A stretch of 64,000 bases of DNA from CBDFKU01 sp965248975 (GCA_965248975.1 CBDFKU010000008.1:1-64000); one strand, 5' to 3'; shown: positions 18,375 through 28,024, counted from the stretch's first letter. Translations and numbers: made by a program. Notes: generated from the sequence alone by a model not told the origin.

Positions 18375-19310
18375 TCAGGACAGCGGTGAGGCTAAAATAA
18401 GAGAGTCTACCGCTGGGGTGTCTCGTAAACCTTCATCCGATGGTAAGGCTCGTGGAAGTTCCAGTAAACACCTTTGTGGGCTCACTGCTTGGAATACCTG
18501 ACCCGGTGACCGATAGCCCAGGGCTTGATGGGGCCGCTCTTGGTTGTAGAAGGCCAGATAAGCCCCAATCCCCTTTCTGGCCTCAGTCCCATTTTGGTAT
18601 GCCTTCAGGTACACCTCCTCGTACTTGATGCTGCGCCACAGCCGTTCCACGAAGACGTTGTCCATGCACCGGCCCCTGCCGTCCATGCTCACTTGAACGC
18701 CTTGCGCCAGCAGCATGCTGGTGAAGGCCTCGCTGGTGAACTGGCTGCCCTGGTCGGTGTTGAAGATCTGTGGCCGACCCTTGCTCAAGGCCTCTTCCAG
18801 AGCCGCAACACAGAAGTCTACCTCCAGGGTGTTGGACAGCCGCCAGGCCAGCACGTAGCGGCTGTGCCAGTCCATGATGGCCACCAAGTAGAGGAAACCC
18901 CGAGCCATGGGTATGTAGGTGATGTCGGTGGCCCACACCTGGTTGACCCGGTTGATCTCCAGCCCCCTGAGCAAGTACGGATAGACCTTATGCCCTGGGT
19001 TTGGCTTGCTGGTGTTGGGACGCCGGTAGATGGCCTCCAGGCCTATCAGCTGCATCAGCCGGCGGACCCGCTTGCGGTTGACCTGGTGTCCGTGATTTCT
19101 GAGCCAGGCAGTCATCCTTCTGGATCCGTAGAAAGGTGTCTTCAGGTACTGTTGGTCTATGAGGGCCATCAACTCCAAGTCCTCGGCGCCGGCCTCGGTT
19201 GGCAGGTAGTACAACGAGGAGCGGCTGATACCCAGCAAGGCGCACTGGCGCACCAGAGACAGCTTCGGTTCTTCTCGGTCAATCATGGCCCGGCGTTGGG
19301 ACCGGCTCAC
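18375..19310 (-). CDS. IS3-family transposase OrfB
   Basis: A 311-residue DDE transposase. HTH_21-like region YYGSRRMTAWLRNHGHQVNRKRVRRLM precedes the rve core with VWATDITYIPM, FNTDQGSQFTS and the Glu in VERLWRSIKYEEVY. The end FYNQERPHQALGYRSPGQVF is the IS3 hallmark. IS3 elements normally produce an OrfAB fusion by -1 frameshifting; here the ORFs overlap by 4 bases (ATGA). Confidence 0.95.
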   Translation of the reverse strand: MSRSQRRAMIDREEPKLSLVRQCALLGISRSSLYYLPTEAGAEDLELMALIDQQYLKTPFYGSRRMTAWLRNHGHQVNRKRVRRLMQLIGLEAIYRRPNTSKPNPGHKVYPYLLRGLEINRVNQVWATDITYIPMARGFLYLVAIMDWHSRYVLAWRLSNTLEVDFCVAALEEALSKGRPQIFNTDQGSQFTSEAFTSMLLAQGVQVSMDGRGRCMDNVFVERLWRSIKYEEVYLKAYQNGTEARKGIGAYLAFYNQERPHQALGYRSPGQVFQAVSPQRCLLELPRALPSDEGLRDTPAVDSLILASPLS

Positions 19311-19591
19311 AACCCGAAGCTCCGTGACAAAAAATCCCGTTCCACCTTGAGCTGCCCAATCTGTTGGTAGAGCTGGGCAGTGAGGACCTCTTGGTCCTTC
19401 TCCTGGCGTCCAGCACCATTTTCAAAGAGGTGCGGCGCCCCCTGAGTCAAGGCCTTCTTCCAGGCATGGATCTGGCTCGGGTGGACTTCAAACCGGCTGG
19501 CCAGCTCTGCAATGGTGTGCTCCCCCTGGAGCGCGGCCAAAGCCACTTTGGCCTTGAAGACTGGGCTGTGCTTCTTACGTGTTTGCTTCAT
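19307..19591 (-). CDS. IS3-family transposase OrfA
   Basis: A 94-residue helix-turn-helix protein. KKHSPVFKAKVALAALQGE and TIAELASRFEVHPSQIHAWKK form the HTH; the C-terminal LTAQLYQQIGQLKVERDFL is a leucine-zipper-like segment used for multimerisation with OrfB. It starts just inside the right terminal repeat of the element. Confidence 0.93.
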   Translation of the reverse strand: MKQTRKKHSPVFKAKVALAALQGEHTIAELASRFEVHPSQIHAWKKALTQGAPHLFENGAGRQEKDQEVLTAQLYQQIGQLKVERDFLSRSFGL

Positions 19592-19672
19592 GTCCTGCTC
19601 CTTGTTTCCGTCCTATTTTAGGAGCGGGACTCTCTCTTAGCCACCTGTCCGAATTTTGGGGTCCACCTCAAG

Positions 19673-20037
19673 GTTCAGGATTCGCTGAAGGTCATCTCTG
19701 GCCTCAAGGCCAAAAGGTTTGGGTGGAAGATTCGATACCAAGAGAGGTGTACGACCAGCTTTACCAACAAGAGATGATCGGGCCCATCGAACGTTATGGC
19801 AAACTCCGCATCAATGGAAGATTTGAGTATGGCGCAAGATACGGACACGTAGGAGGTTTCAGTGCTCAGATCGTTCCCTCAGAGGTAGAGCTTCTGCCGT
19901 GGTCTCCAGCGCCGCAGCAACAAACGCCCACCTCTACTCAGGGCCAAACCTCCATGTCGGTTGCAATGGCAGGACCAGCCAACTTGCGGATGTCGGGGCT
20001 CTGCCGGACGAGCTTGACTTTTAGTTGGAACAGGTAA
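19673..20037 (+). pseudogene. lipoprotein gene, 3' part, split by the IS3-family element
   Basis: Continues the lipoprotein interrupted at 18362: GSGFAEGHLWPQGQKVWVED, REVYDQLYQQEMIGPIERYG, GRFEYGARYGHVGGFSAQIV. The last ~35 residues are antisense to the end of the reversed secreted-protein fragment, so the original C-terminus may itself be lost at a junction near 19940. Confidence 0.7.
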
Positions 20038-20285
20038 TCCGTCCAATCGCTTCCTATAGGAAGGTTGGCCCAGGAATGCCCCTGTCCCTTGAGCACATGG
20101 TTAGAGTCCTCAGCCTCGATGGCCCAGCGAGGCGCCAAGTCCCAGGCGACCGCGCCAGCCTCGAAATCGTCCCAAAAAAATAACACCTCCCAGGCGTCCT
20201 GGGACAGAGTTGGCCCAGCGCTAAGGGACGCAGGCGAGGCGACGATCAGCGCCAGCGGCATGGTCAGAACATGACGAAGCGCCAT
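19938..20285 (-). pseudogene. fragment of a secreted protein
   Basis: 115 residues with an N-terminal signal peptide (VLTMPLALIVASPASLSAG) followed by FFWDDFEAGAVAWDLAPRW and SNHVLKGQGHSWANLPIG, a pattern seen in LamG/concanavalin-like extracellular domains. It stops early for such a domain and meets the lipoprotein 3' end in a tail-to-tail arrangement. Confidence 0.45.
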
Positions 20286-20299
20286 GACCCCATGGCCTC

Positions 20300-20920
20300 C
20301 CTCCCCGCCGGAGAACCCTGCGTGCTCACCGTGGCAACCGTGGCTCTCGACCTGGGGGCTTTGCGAAATTATCGTGATGCTTTCTGTATCGCAGCCCCTT
20401 AGCTACGGGTAACCGGTATGCGCGTCGGGCTCCTTCCTGCCATAAGCAATTGGGGGGATCCCCTCAGGCCGACGTGACGCTCTGTTAAGCCACTTTGCTT
20501 CGATCTGAGCATGCTCCGCCAGTCCGACTTATTTAGTATTTTCGCAACCGCATGTGTTAAAGATATGAAATACGGCGGTCCACGGGTGACGATCCCGTGA
20601 AGAAACCGCAAAGAGGCCGTTCCCTGCATGTGTGGAAAGGAAGAGACAACCGGCGGATTCTATTAGGCATACACCTGGAGAAGCCGACGAACGAAGCAGA
20701 GGGGTTCGGAAACCAAGTTATTTGATCATGTTCGTGCGCCATTCAGTTAAAAGGACTGCAAGGCGTGCACCGTTTCGGAGCCCCTTCTGACGCTGGACGA
20801 AAGCCGACAATGACGTTGCGGAAGCGAGCCCTTGTCGGCGGACAATTCTGCTGCCATTTCCTTAAGACGGCTCTTCGAGCCGCGCAGATTCATTGGTTCA
20901 AATCCTCCAGAACCGGTTCC
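20300..20920. other. gene-free island stretch
   Basis: Open frames here are short, lack ribosome binding sites and show no family pattern on either strand. I see nothing that can be supported. Confidence 0.5.
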
Positions 20921-20921
20921 T

Positions 20922-21192
20922 TCACTTGCCGCCGCCACCGTCCTCGACGAACAGGCCGCCTGTGCGCCTGATTTGACTTGCGGTGACATATACCAGATTG
21001 TCCGTCAGCATACCGACGACGTTCTGGAAGGACTTGCCGTTCCACAGGCTCCAAGTGCTCCAGAACTTCATTGATGTCGACATCGTACCGGCCATCGAGT
21101 TCTTCTTCACAGATGCGCCGGAGTTCAGAAACCGCCTGCTCCAAGCGGTCGGTAAGACCCGTGACACATAGGTTTAACAGATCTTCATTCAT
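20922..21192 (-). pseudogene. KaiB-like gene, frameshifted
   Basis: The first frame reads MNEDLLNLCVTGLTD and LRRICEEELDGRYDVDINEV then LEHLEPVE, matching the N-terminal beta-alpha-beta half of KaiB-family proteins. The reading then continues in another frame as SFQNVVGMLTDNLVYVT, which fits the C-terminal RRVIGDLSD-type segment. The middle (ATPTL block) is missing. This is a decayed KaiB-like gene, not a working clock component. Confidence 0.55.
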
Positions 21193-22149
21193 AACACGAC
21201 CTCAGAAGTACGTTCGTCCCTCGGTTTTACTACCTTCATCTTCAGCGCCTTACGAGATTCCGCCCATCCCCCCCTCGATACGGCACAGAATCCACAGAGA
21301 GTTGGATTTACTCGGAGGGAAGCTAATCCTAGTCATTTTGTTCATGAATTCTCATTTCCTACGTCCGGAACCTAACTCGATGTACTTATTCTGGCCTTCG
21401 GAGGTTAACCGTATTACACAAAAATTGTTAGAACTGTACAAGATTCCAGGGACGGGGGCAATCGATGGCCTTCTCTGCGAGATCTTGGTGAGAGACGATG
21501 GGGACATTACCCCTACTACTACTGTGAGCGTACCCGCGCCCACTCCCAGGACCTCCCTGAGGTGCCGGTGACCGGGGAAACTGCTGATCGACATGCTGGA
21601 ACGGATCAACAGACTTCACAAGGCTCTGGAGTAATCCGGTACGGGAAGGCGAACATTGATCACAGCAATTGGGTCGTGGCAAGGCAAACAGGCTGGCCGG
21701 TGGGAGAGACTTGGGCGGAGGCAGGCGATTCCGCGCTTACGCTTGCCAGGGAGGAGATTGTACTTTGAGAGTGGGGCGACTGGGTGAATTGGAGGCTGTT
21801 TGACCGGCTCAGGATGCATCGTTATGATTTAGGCTATGCCAGTGGACCACACGTTCGGGATAGCACCGGGGGTTCGCTGCTGGTACGCTTAGCGTAGTTG
21901 GTATCGGAATATTCGGAGACCTGAACAACGATCGCAAGGTGGACGTCCTCGACGTGGTCATCGGTCCTCTCCTCGATGGGGCGCGCCCGTGGTGATTCCC
22001 GCCTCCAGGAAGGAAAACCTCCAACGCTCCCGGTCCTGGGACCCGGGAGCCGCACGAACTGACGGCAGCGGGCACCCCACGCCCGCCGAGAATCAGGTGT
22101 GCCGGATGCGCCCCGTGAAGGCCACCATGCGCCAGGCCAGGATGATGGG
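21193..22149. other. degenerate intergenic stretch with a dockerin-like scrap
   Basis: No intact gene. At 21906-21980 the plus strand reads GIFGDLNNDRKVDVLDVVIG, which resembles one calcium-binding dockerin/EF-hand repeat, probably the tail of a lost secreted protein. A short segment LLIDMLERINRLHKALE ends at 21633. The base composition is lower in GC than in the flanking chromosome. Confidence 0.35.
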
Positions 22150-23787
22150 ATGAACCACCCCGTCCCGTACACCGGATCTCCAGTCGTCGTCATCGGCAAC
22201 GGCCCAGTGGGTGAAACCGCCTCACTCCTATTGGCTCGCTGGGGCATTCCTGTCATCGTCCTCGATCGCCGACCCCAACGAGGCCTGACCGGCTCGAAGG
22301 CCATCTGTCAGCATCGGGAAGTCCTGGACGTCTGGGAGGCGGTGGGGGCCGGCCGTCAGTTGGCCGACGAAGGAGTGACTTGGTCAACTGCTCGGACCTA
22401 CTACAGGGATCGTGAGCTGTTCAGTGTCACCCTCGCCGATGTCGGGCACTCGGTGTTCCCGCCCTTCGTAAACATCTCCCAGTCCCGCACCGAAGAGGTG
22501 CTCGCCGAAAAGATAGCGGTAAACCCCTCCATCGAGCAGCGGTGGGGGCATGAGGTCATCGCCATCAGCCAGGACGAGTCGGGCGTGCGCCTCGCCTGCA
22601 GCACCGTCAACGGCCCGGTGGAGGTAGAAGCTCCTTACGCCATCATGGCTGCCGGGCCCCACGCCGGTAACCTGCGTCGACAGCTCGGCATTGGGTTCCC
22701 CGGCCACAGCTATAGCGACCGGTTCATCATCTGCGACATACGGGCCCATCTCCCGGGCTGGCAGACCGAGCGCCGCTTTTACTTCGACCCGTCTTGGAAC
22801 CTCGGGCGACAGGTGCTGATCCACCCCACTCCGGGCTCGGTGTTTCGCATCGACTGGCAGGTGCCTGAGGACGTCGATCTGGACCAAGAGGAGCGCTCCG
22901 GGCAGCTTGACCAACGGATCCGAGCCATTATCGGGCCGGATACCAGCTACACCGTCCTCTGGAAGTCAGTTTACACCTTCCACAACCGCCTGGCCGAGCG
23001 CATGAAGGCGGGGCGGGTATTGCTGGCCGGCGATTGTGCCCACCTCATGGCGCCCTTCGGTGCCAGAGGCCTGAACTCGGGCGTTCACGACGCTGAGAAC
23101 GTGGCCTGGAAGCTGGCCTTCATCCTGCGGGGGTGGGCTCCCGAGGAACTGCTCCAAACCTACGACACCGAGCGCCTGGCCGCGGCCAGCGAGAACCTTC
23201 GGGTCAGCGAGAACACCATGCGCTTTCTCGTCCCCCAGACCGAGGCGGAACTGGCCCGTCGCCTGGCGGTGCTGGAGCGGGCCTTCAGCGATCCCGAGGC
23301 CCGGAACCAAGTCGACTCGGGGCGAATGTACGAACCCTTCTGGTACGTCGATTCCCCGCTAACCACCCCCAGCTCGGACCGTCCGTTCCCCGGTCCACCG
23401 GCTCTGGGACAGGTTCCCCCACCGGTGCCCGGTGTAATCGTGCCGGACACACCGATCGCTGACCCAGAGGGCCCAGCGGCCTATCGCCTGCGCGACATCG
23501 CTCGTGACGGCGTGCTGGTGCTGCTGTCCGACGACGTAGACCAGGGAGACATCCAGGCGTTCGTAGCCGGGCTAACCCCGGCGCCGGTACGGGCCGTCCC
23601 AGTGGGAACCCTGACACCCAGTGGCAGCCTGGCCAGCCTCCTTAACACCAGGCCAGGTGAGGCATGGGTGGTCCGCCCCGACTGCCACATCGCCGCCGTC
23701 GTCCCGGCCACCGATCGAGCCACCTTGGCTGGTGCCCTCCGACGGGCTCTGGCCTGGCCCCATCGACCAGCACACTCTGAGTGTTAG
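22150..23787 (+). CDS. FAD-dependent aromatic monooxygenase (MhpA/PheA family)
   Basis: A ~545-residue flavoprotein hydroxylase. VVVIGNGPVGETASLLLARWG is the dinucleotide-binding motif (GxGxxG), the middle carries the conserved DG-like region, and VLLAGDCAHLMAPFGARGLNSGVHDAENVAWKL is the GD motif that contacts the flavin. The C-terminal thioredoxin-like domain (EAWVVRPDCHIAAVV) is kept. Such enzymes hydroxylate phenols or hydroxyphenylpropionate. The final Cys codon and the TAG stop come from a degenerate IS terminus starting at 23782, so the native last residues were replaced. An upstream GTG at 22099 is an alternative start. Confidence 0.85.
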   Translation: MNHPVPYTGSPVVVIGNGPVGETASLLLARWGIPVIVLDRRPQRGLTGSKAICQHREVLDVWEAVGAGRQLADEGVTWSTARTYYRDRELFSVTLADVGHSVFPPFVNISQSRTEEVLAEKIAVNPSIEQRWGHEVIAISQDESGVRLACSTVNGPVEVEAPYAIMAAGPHAGNLRRQLGIGFPGHSYSDRFIICDIRAHLPGWQTERRFYFDPSWNLGRQVLIHPTPGSVFRIDWQVPEDVDLDQEERSGQLDQRIRAIIGPDTSYTVLWKSVYTFHNRLAERMKAGRVLLAGDCAHLMAPFGARGLNSGVHDAENVAWKLAFILRGWAPEELLQTYDTERLAAASENLRVSENTMRFLVPQTEAELARRLAVLERAFSDPEARNQVDSGRMYEPFWYVDSPLTTPSSDRPFPGPPALGQVPPPVPGVIVPDTPIADPEGPAAYRLRDIARDGVLVLLSDDVDQGDIQAFVAGLTPAPVRAVPVGTLTPSGSLASLLNTRPGEAWVVRPDCHIAAVVPATDRATLAGALRRALAWPHRPAHSEC

Positions 23788-23995
23788 GAACCAGCACAAA
23801 TAGGACACGGTGGAGGCCGAGAGATCAGGTACTAGTTGGAGATCCGGTGAGGTTCCTGAGGGACCTGTTACAGCGTTTTCGCCGTTCGACCGTTTGAGCC
23901 CGCACCTCCTTCCTGCGTTATAGGGTCTCTTGTCGCCTTCCCTTGAGCACATCTGACGGTGTGACGTTGCCCAGGCCCTTTGATAGCGACAAAAC
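23782..23995 (-). mobile_element. decayed right end of the copy-1-type IS (reversed)
   Basis: TGTTAGGAACCAGCACAAAT matches the reversed right terminus of copy 1 (TGTTAGCAACCAGCAAAAGT). The next 180 bases, read on the minus strand, give a damaged OrfB C-terminus: NVTPSDVLKGRRQE, a stop, then RRKEVRAQTVERRK. Everything beyond is lost. Confidence 0.75.
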
Positions 23996-24153
23996 GGGCC
24001 AAAAGGTATCCCGGGGAGCCATGGGAACGAGGTTCTAGCTAGGAAAGGGCCCAGCGGGATGGGCCTTAAAAGGGAGGGAAGGAAACATTTTCCCGGAACG
24101 AAAAGTCACCCAAGGGGTCTCTGACGCGTAACGAGGCCATCTTTTACGAGGCG

Positions 24154-24372
24154 ATGAAGCCGGGGATGTCATGGGAGTGGGTCACATTACCCGACTTCAT
24201 GAACGGACGCAGAGCAGGGGTTAGACCTTTCTCAGAACTGGGAGGAGGCATACAGGAGCTAATCTGCACCGAGGTCAAGGCTCATGTGTTGACGGACGAG
24301 AATCGCAAGGAGCTTATGAGTGTGGTCAACGAGGAGGTGGCCGGCGTATCCCTTACCCCAGGCAGAGGTTGA
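24154..24372 (+). pseudogene. C-terminal scrap of a serine recombinase
   Basis: VKAHVLTDENRKELMSVVNEEV matches the run before the C-terminal coiled coil of large serine recombinases (pattern HVLTEENLRELVRLVNEE). The catalytic N-terminal domain is missing. It could have been part of an integrated element. Weak support because only about 30 residues match. Confidence 0.35.
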
Positions 24373-24385
24373 CCGGCATCGACAG

Positions 24386-24405
24386 GCTAGCATTATTGTG
24401 CTAGC
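24386..24405. repeat. 7-bp hairpin between recombinase scrap and zinc-ribbon gene
   Basis: GCTAGCA and TGCTAGC flank a 6-base loop. There is no U-run. Confidence 0.4.
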
Positions 24406-24507
24406 TTGGTGCGGTGGCAGTGGTTTGTGTCCCTCTCAGGCTCTCTAACAATGTCCTCGACCTCGGTGACCTGACTCCTGCCGACTCTCAAGAAACGAGG
24501 TCACCAG

Positions 24508-24837
24508 ATGAGCTACGCGGACAGGACCCTGGCCTGCCAGGAATGTGGGCAATCGTTCACCTTCAGCGCTGACGATCAGGCGTACCATGCCGAAAAGGGC
24601 TACACCAACGAGCCCAAGCGCTGCCCCACCTGTCGTCAGGCACGACGCAACGACCGGCCCGATGGCGGTTTTGGCGGCAGCGGGTACGATCGAGGCCCGC
24701 GGGAGATGCACCCTGCGGTCTGCGCCGACTGTGGCAAGGACACCACCGTTCCCTTCCAGCCCAGGGGTGACCGTCCGGTCTACTGTAGCGATTGCTACAG
24801 TAAGCGAGGCGGTGGTGCGCGCACAAGTCGGTTCTAG
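24508..24837 (+). CDS. double zinc-ribbon protein
   Basis: A 109-residue protein with two zinc-binding units. The first (CQECGQSFTFS...CPTCRQARR) is the zf-trcl type and the second (CADCGKDTTVPFQPRGDRPVYCSDCY) is the CxxC_CxxC_SSSS type, joined by a Gly-rich linker. This arrangement is common in Chloroflexota and other bacteria and is thought to bind nucleic acid; no function is proven. It is intact despite lying in the island. A hairpin at 24847-24869 follows. Confidence 0.88.
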   Translation: MSYADRTLACQECGQSFTFSADDQAYHAEKGYTNEPKRCPTCRQARRNDRPDGGFGGSGYDRGPREMHPAVCADCGKDTTVPFQPRGDRPVYCSDCYSKRGGGARTSRF

Positions 24838-24846
24838 GCAATGCTA

Positions 24847-24869
24847 CAAGGGGGGGCAATTACCCCTTG
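24847..24869 (+). terminator. possible terminator after the zinc-ribbon gene
   Basis: CAAGGGG pairs with CCCCTTG around a 9-base loop, nine bases after the stop codon. The following GCGTTTAAC is only slightly U-rich. Confidence 0.4.
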
Positions 24870-24962
24870 GCGTTTAACGTGAGCTAGCACGCCGGGAAGG
24901 GATACGAGCTAAATTCGGCGGCCGCCCGATCCTGCTCACCGTCGCCATAAGGAGGCTATCCC

Positions 24963-26399
24963 ATGCCGCAGAACGAAATAGCCCGCACGGCCCATCTAAT
25001 GCGCCGCGCGGGTTTTGGCGCTACCCGCGACGAGCTGGAGCAGTACGTTGCCAGGGGCTACCAGGAGACTGTCGAGGATCTGCTGTATCCAGAGAACGCC
25101 CCGGCGGGACTAGAGGATGAGGACCTCCTTAGGCGTTACCATGTGGGCTACAATAGCTACCTCCTGGTGTTCAACGGTGCCGGATACTGGATGTACCGCA
25201 TGATCAACACCGAGCGTCCTCTGGAAGAGAAGATAGCCCTCTTCTGGCACGGCATATTCGCTACCGGGTACACGAAGCTCAATCAGCCCAAGGCTATCGC
25301 CAACCAGGTAGACATGTTTCGACGCTATGGACTCGGGGACTTCCGCACCCTGCTAGTGGAGCTTTCCAAGGATCCGGCGATGATATTCTGGCTGGACAAC
25401 ATCGACAACCACAAGGGCGCGGTCAACGAGAACTTCGGCCGGGAGCTGCTGGAGCTGTTCTCCCTGGGAGTTGGAAACTACACTGAGGACGACGTTAGAC
25501 AGGCCTCTCGGGCCTTCACCGGCTGGACTATACGCAACGCCCCTTACATGGTCATCCGGGCCGCCGTGTGTTCCACCTACCCCTACGCCCGGCTGGACTG
25601 GCAGTTCCAGTACCTGGAGGAGGACCACGACGACGGGGAGAAGACGTTCCTGGGAGAGACGGGGCGACTCAACGGCGAGGACATCATCGACATAATCGTG
25701 CGTCAGCCGGCGGCGGCCAGGTTCGTCTGCAGACACCTCTACACCTTCTTCGTGGCCGACGAACCGCAGGTGCCCGCCTGGGAGACGGTGCCTCCCCGGG
25801 ATCCAAAGGCGATCGATACGCTGATGGAGGCGTTCACCGCATCCGGGTACGACATCCGCTCCGTGCTCCGGGTCCTGTTTAACTCCGACTTCTTCAAGGA
25901 CGCCACCTTTGCCAAAGTGAAGAGCCCCACCGAGCTGATCATCGGGGCCGCACGTGTCGCCGGAACTCACCGTTCCGCTGCAATGACTCACGATACGCTT
26001 TCCGTGACGGGCTTCAACATGGGGCAACAACTCCTGGACCCACCCAGCGTCGAAGGTTGGCATACCGGCAATGAGTGGCTCACCACGGGAAGCCTGGTGG
26101 AGCGGGTCAATTTCGCGACCGAGCAGTTTGGCAATACACGGAACCCGGGGGTAGCGGCCATAGTGGACAGGATCATGACCCAGAGGAAGGATCACTCACC
26201 GGAAAGCCTAGTGGACGCTTGCCTCGATTTGATGGGCCCCATCAGCGTCTCCGAAGGTACCCGACAGGAGTTGGTAGCGCAGGCTCGGGTGGTTGGAGAG
26301 ATAAGGTTCCGGACCGAGGAAGAGGTCCTCTCTACAGCCGAGAAAATTAAGGCGATACTACAGCTGATCGTCGCCACGCGGGAGTACCAGCTGGCCTGA
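24963..26399 (+). CDS. DUF1800 domain-containing protein (copy 1)
   Basis: A 478-residue member of the DUF1800 family, whose genes usually precede a DUF1501 gene; function unknown, thought to be exported or surface linked. ARTAHLMRRAGFGATRDELE, EKIALFWHGIFATGY, NENFGRELLELFSLGVGNYTEDDV and ASRAFTGWTI are the family blocks. A strong ribosome binding site (AAGGAGG) precedes ATG 24963. It is intact and clearly paralogous to the gene at 62504. Here it is followed by an NHL-repeat gene, not a DUF1501 gene. Confidence 0.9.
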   Translation: MPQNEIARTAHLMRRAGFGATRDELEQYVARGYQETVEDLLYPENAPAGLEDEDLLRRYHVGYNSYLLVFNGAGYWMYRMINTERPLEEKIALFWHGIFATGYTKLNQPKAIANQVDMFRRYGLGDFRTLLVELSKDPAMIFWLDNIDNHKGAVNENFGRELLELFSLGVGNYTEDDVRQASRAFTGWTIRNAPYMVIRAAVCSTYPYARLDWQFQYLEEDHDDGEKTFLGETGRLNGEDIIDIIVRQPAAARFVCRHLYTFFVADEPQVPAWETVPPRDPKAIDTLMEAFTASGYDIRSVLRVLFNSDFFKDATFAKVKSPTELIIGAARVAGTHRSAAMTHDTLSVTGFNMGQQLLDPPSVEGWHTGNEWLTTGSLVERVNFATEQFGNTRNPGVAAIVDRIMTQRKDHSPESLVDACLDLMGPISVSEGTRQELVAQARVVGEIRFRTEEEVLSTAEKIKAILQLIVATREYQLA

Positions 26400-26574
26400 C
26401 GCCGGGCACGTGGTGACCAATGGGCGGGAAATTGCCCTTAGAGCCCCTAACTTAGCCGCGGGATCGCAGAGGGCGCCGAGAAATCGATCTAAAATATTCA
26501 AAAGCTCCGCGTTTTTAGCGTGCTTGCGGTGAGTTCTTATAGAAGATCTTAGCCTTTCCGAGGAGAATTTGGCA

Positions 26575-27594
26575 GTGAGCACCCCCGGTGGAATCCGATA
26601 CAGCCACACCATTGGCAAGTTCAGTGGCGCTGGCGGGCACGGCTTCAACAATCCCGTGGACGCGGTGCTGGGCGTTAACGAGACCGTTTACGTGGTAAGC
26701 CGTGCCTCCGATCTCGAAGAAGGGACCCGCAGGCGAGTAACGATGTGTACCACCGAGGGGGATTATCTGGGCGAATTCAGTGGAGGAGGCTCCGAGGACG
26801 GCATGCTGGCCTGGCCTGTCTCCCTCGCCAGTGACCTGTACGGGAACATATACGTGTCGGACGAGGCACTGCATAGAATTTCCATCTTTGACAAAGATGG
26901 TCACTACCTCGGCAAATGGGGTGTGCAGGGGGACGGAGAGGGCGAATTTGACCGCCCCGCCGGCATCGCCTTCGATAATGAGGGTAATCTATTGGTTGTG
27001 GACAGTGCGAACAACCGTGTCCAGAGATACTCCAGTGATGGGCGGTTCCTGGGCGTATGGGGCAGTGGTGGTATCGGCGACGGTGAGTTCAACCTACCCT
27101 GGGGCGTGTCCGTCGACCAGTCAGGGAACGTCTACGTTGCAGACTGGCGGAACGACCGCATCCAGAAGCTGGACGGCGACGGCAGACACCGGGCCACCTG
27201 GGGAGCAACCGGGGCTGGCGTCGGGGAATTTCGCAGGCCGGCGGGTGTTGCTGTAGACCGGGAAGGGATCATTTACGTAGCCGATTGGGGAAACGAACGC
27301 CTTCAGGTCCTCGATCCAACGGGAGCCTTTATTGCCAAGTTCCGCGGTGAGTCGCGCGTCTCGAACTGGGGCCAGGATTACCTGGACAGCAACCCGGAGG
27401 AGCGCAGGGAAAGGGAAAACTCGGACCTGGAGCCTGAGCTAGAGCTTCCCAGGGCAGATTATCTCCGGGAAGAGTCGGCTAGCATCGAGAAGCTGTTCTG
27501 GGGCCCCACGTCTGTCAAGGTGGATGACCAGGGGAGAGTCTACGTCGTGGACAGCTGCCGCCACCGCATTCAGGTCTACATTAAGGGTGGGTGA
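26575..27594 (+). CDS. NHL-repeat beta-propeller protein
   Basis: A ~339-residue protein made of NHL repeats. Five or six copies of the pattern GEFDRPAGIAFDNEGNLLVVDSANNRVQ are visible (for example GEFNLPWGVSVDQSGNVYVADWRNDRIQ), giving a six-bladed propeller. A charged insert (LDSNPEERRERENSDLEPEL) precedes the last blade. No signal peptide is seen, so it is likely cytoplasmic and binding a ligand, protein or RNA. I chose GTG 26575, with AGGAG at 26561-26565. Confidence 0.85.
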   Translation: MSTPGGIRYSHTIGKFSGAGGHGFNNPVDAVLGVNETVYVVSRASDLEEGTRRRVTMCTTEGDYLGEFSGGGSEDGMLAWPVSLASDLYGNIYVSDEALHRISIFDKDGHYLGKWGVQGDGEGEFDRPAGIAFDNEGNLLVVDSANNRVQRYSSDGRFLGVWGSGGIGDGEFNLPWGVSVDQSGNVYVADWRNDRIQKLDGDGRHRATWGATGAGVGEFRRPAGVAVDREGIIYVADWGNERLQVLDPTGAFIAKFRGESRVSNWGQDYLDSNPEERRERENSDLEPELELPRADYLREESASIEKLFWGPTSVKVDDQGRVYVVDSCRHRIQVYIKGG

Positions 27595-27632
27595 GGCGCG
27601 GCAAACTTCAATTTGGAAAAAACGGAAAGTGA

Positions 27633-27780
27633 CTACGCCCCCATATCTCCCGACGGGGTCAGCACCCGCTTCATCAGGGGTCGCATCCTCAGTTCGCCGG
27701 AGTTGGCCAGGGACTCGTCCAGCAGGGACATGGCCTTGGCCCGGTCTCCTTCGCCGTCCCGCTCTATACGTGCACACGGA
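27633..27780 (-). pseudogene. C-terminal scrap of a TPR-type regulator
   Basis: The minus strand reads GDRAKAMSLLDESLANSGEL then RMRPLMKRVL, matching the last TPR of LuxR- or cyclase-type regulators (pattern ALLDEALAISRELGMRPLMERVL). Everything upstream is gone. On the plus strand at 27845-28020 lies another unassigned scrap (NIPGYDTVDFVHIMHVLPLE) cut by the IS remnant at 28025. Confidence 0.35.
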
Positions 27781-28024
27781 CTGGTTATCCTGGCAACTCT
27801 GTAATCGACACCCAAACCGGCCTGTTTCCCAATGGATAAGTCTCCAGCGGGGTCAACTCTCCTGAATCCGAGTTGACACTGATCTCGGTATACCACCTTA
27901 GCCCTTCTAACAACGCCCGAAATATCCCAGGGTACGACACCGTCGACTTCGTGCACATTATGCACGTGCTTCCCCTGGAGAATATCCGATGGTATTCCAA
28001 CTCCATGGGCGCAATGGCGGTGAC

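Larger units (their letters stand above)
18363..19667 (-). mobile_element. complete IS3-family element inside a lipoprotein gene
   Basis: The ends start TGGACCCC (18363-18370) and finish GGGGTCCA (19658-19665), with further inverted-repeat similarity (GGACAG, TAAGAGAG). The direct repeat TCAAG is found at 18358-18362 and 19668-19672, a 5-base target duplication. It contains OrfB and OrfA on the minus strand with a 4-base overlap. Both ORFs look intact, so this is probably the youngest insertion in the island. Confidence 0.9.

Noticed and set aside
24154..24372. An intact small regulator
   Set aside because: Only the C-terminal segment of a serine recombinase can be recognised and no ribosome binding site precedes it.
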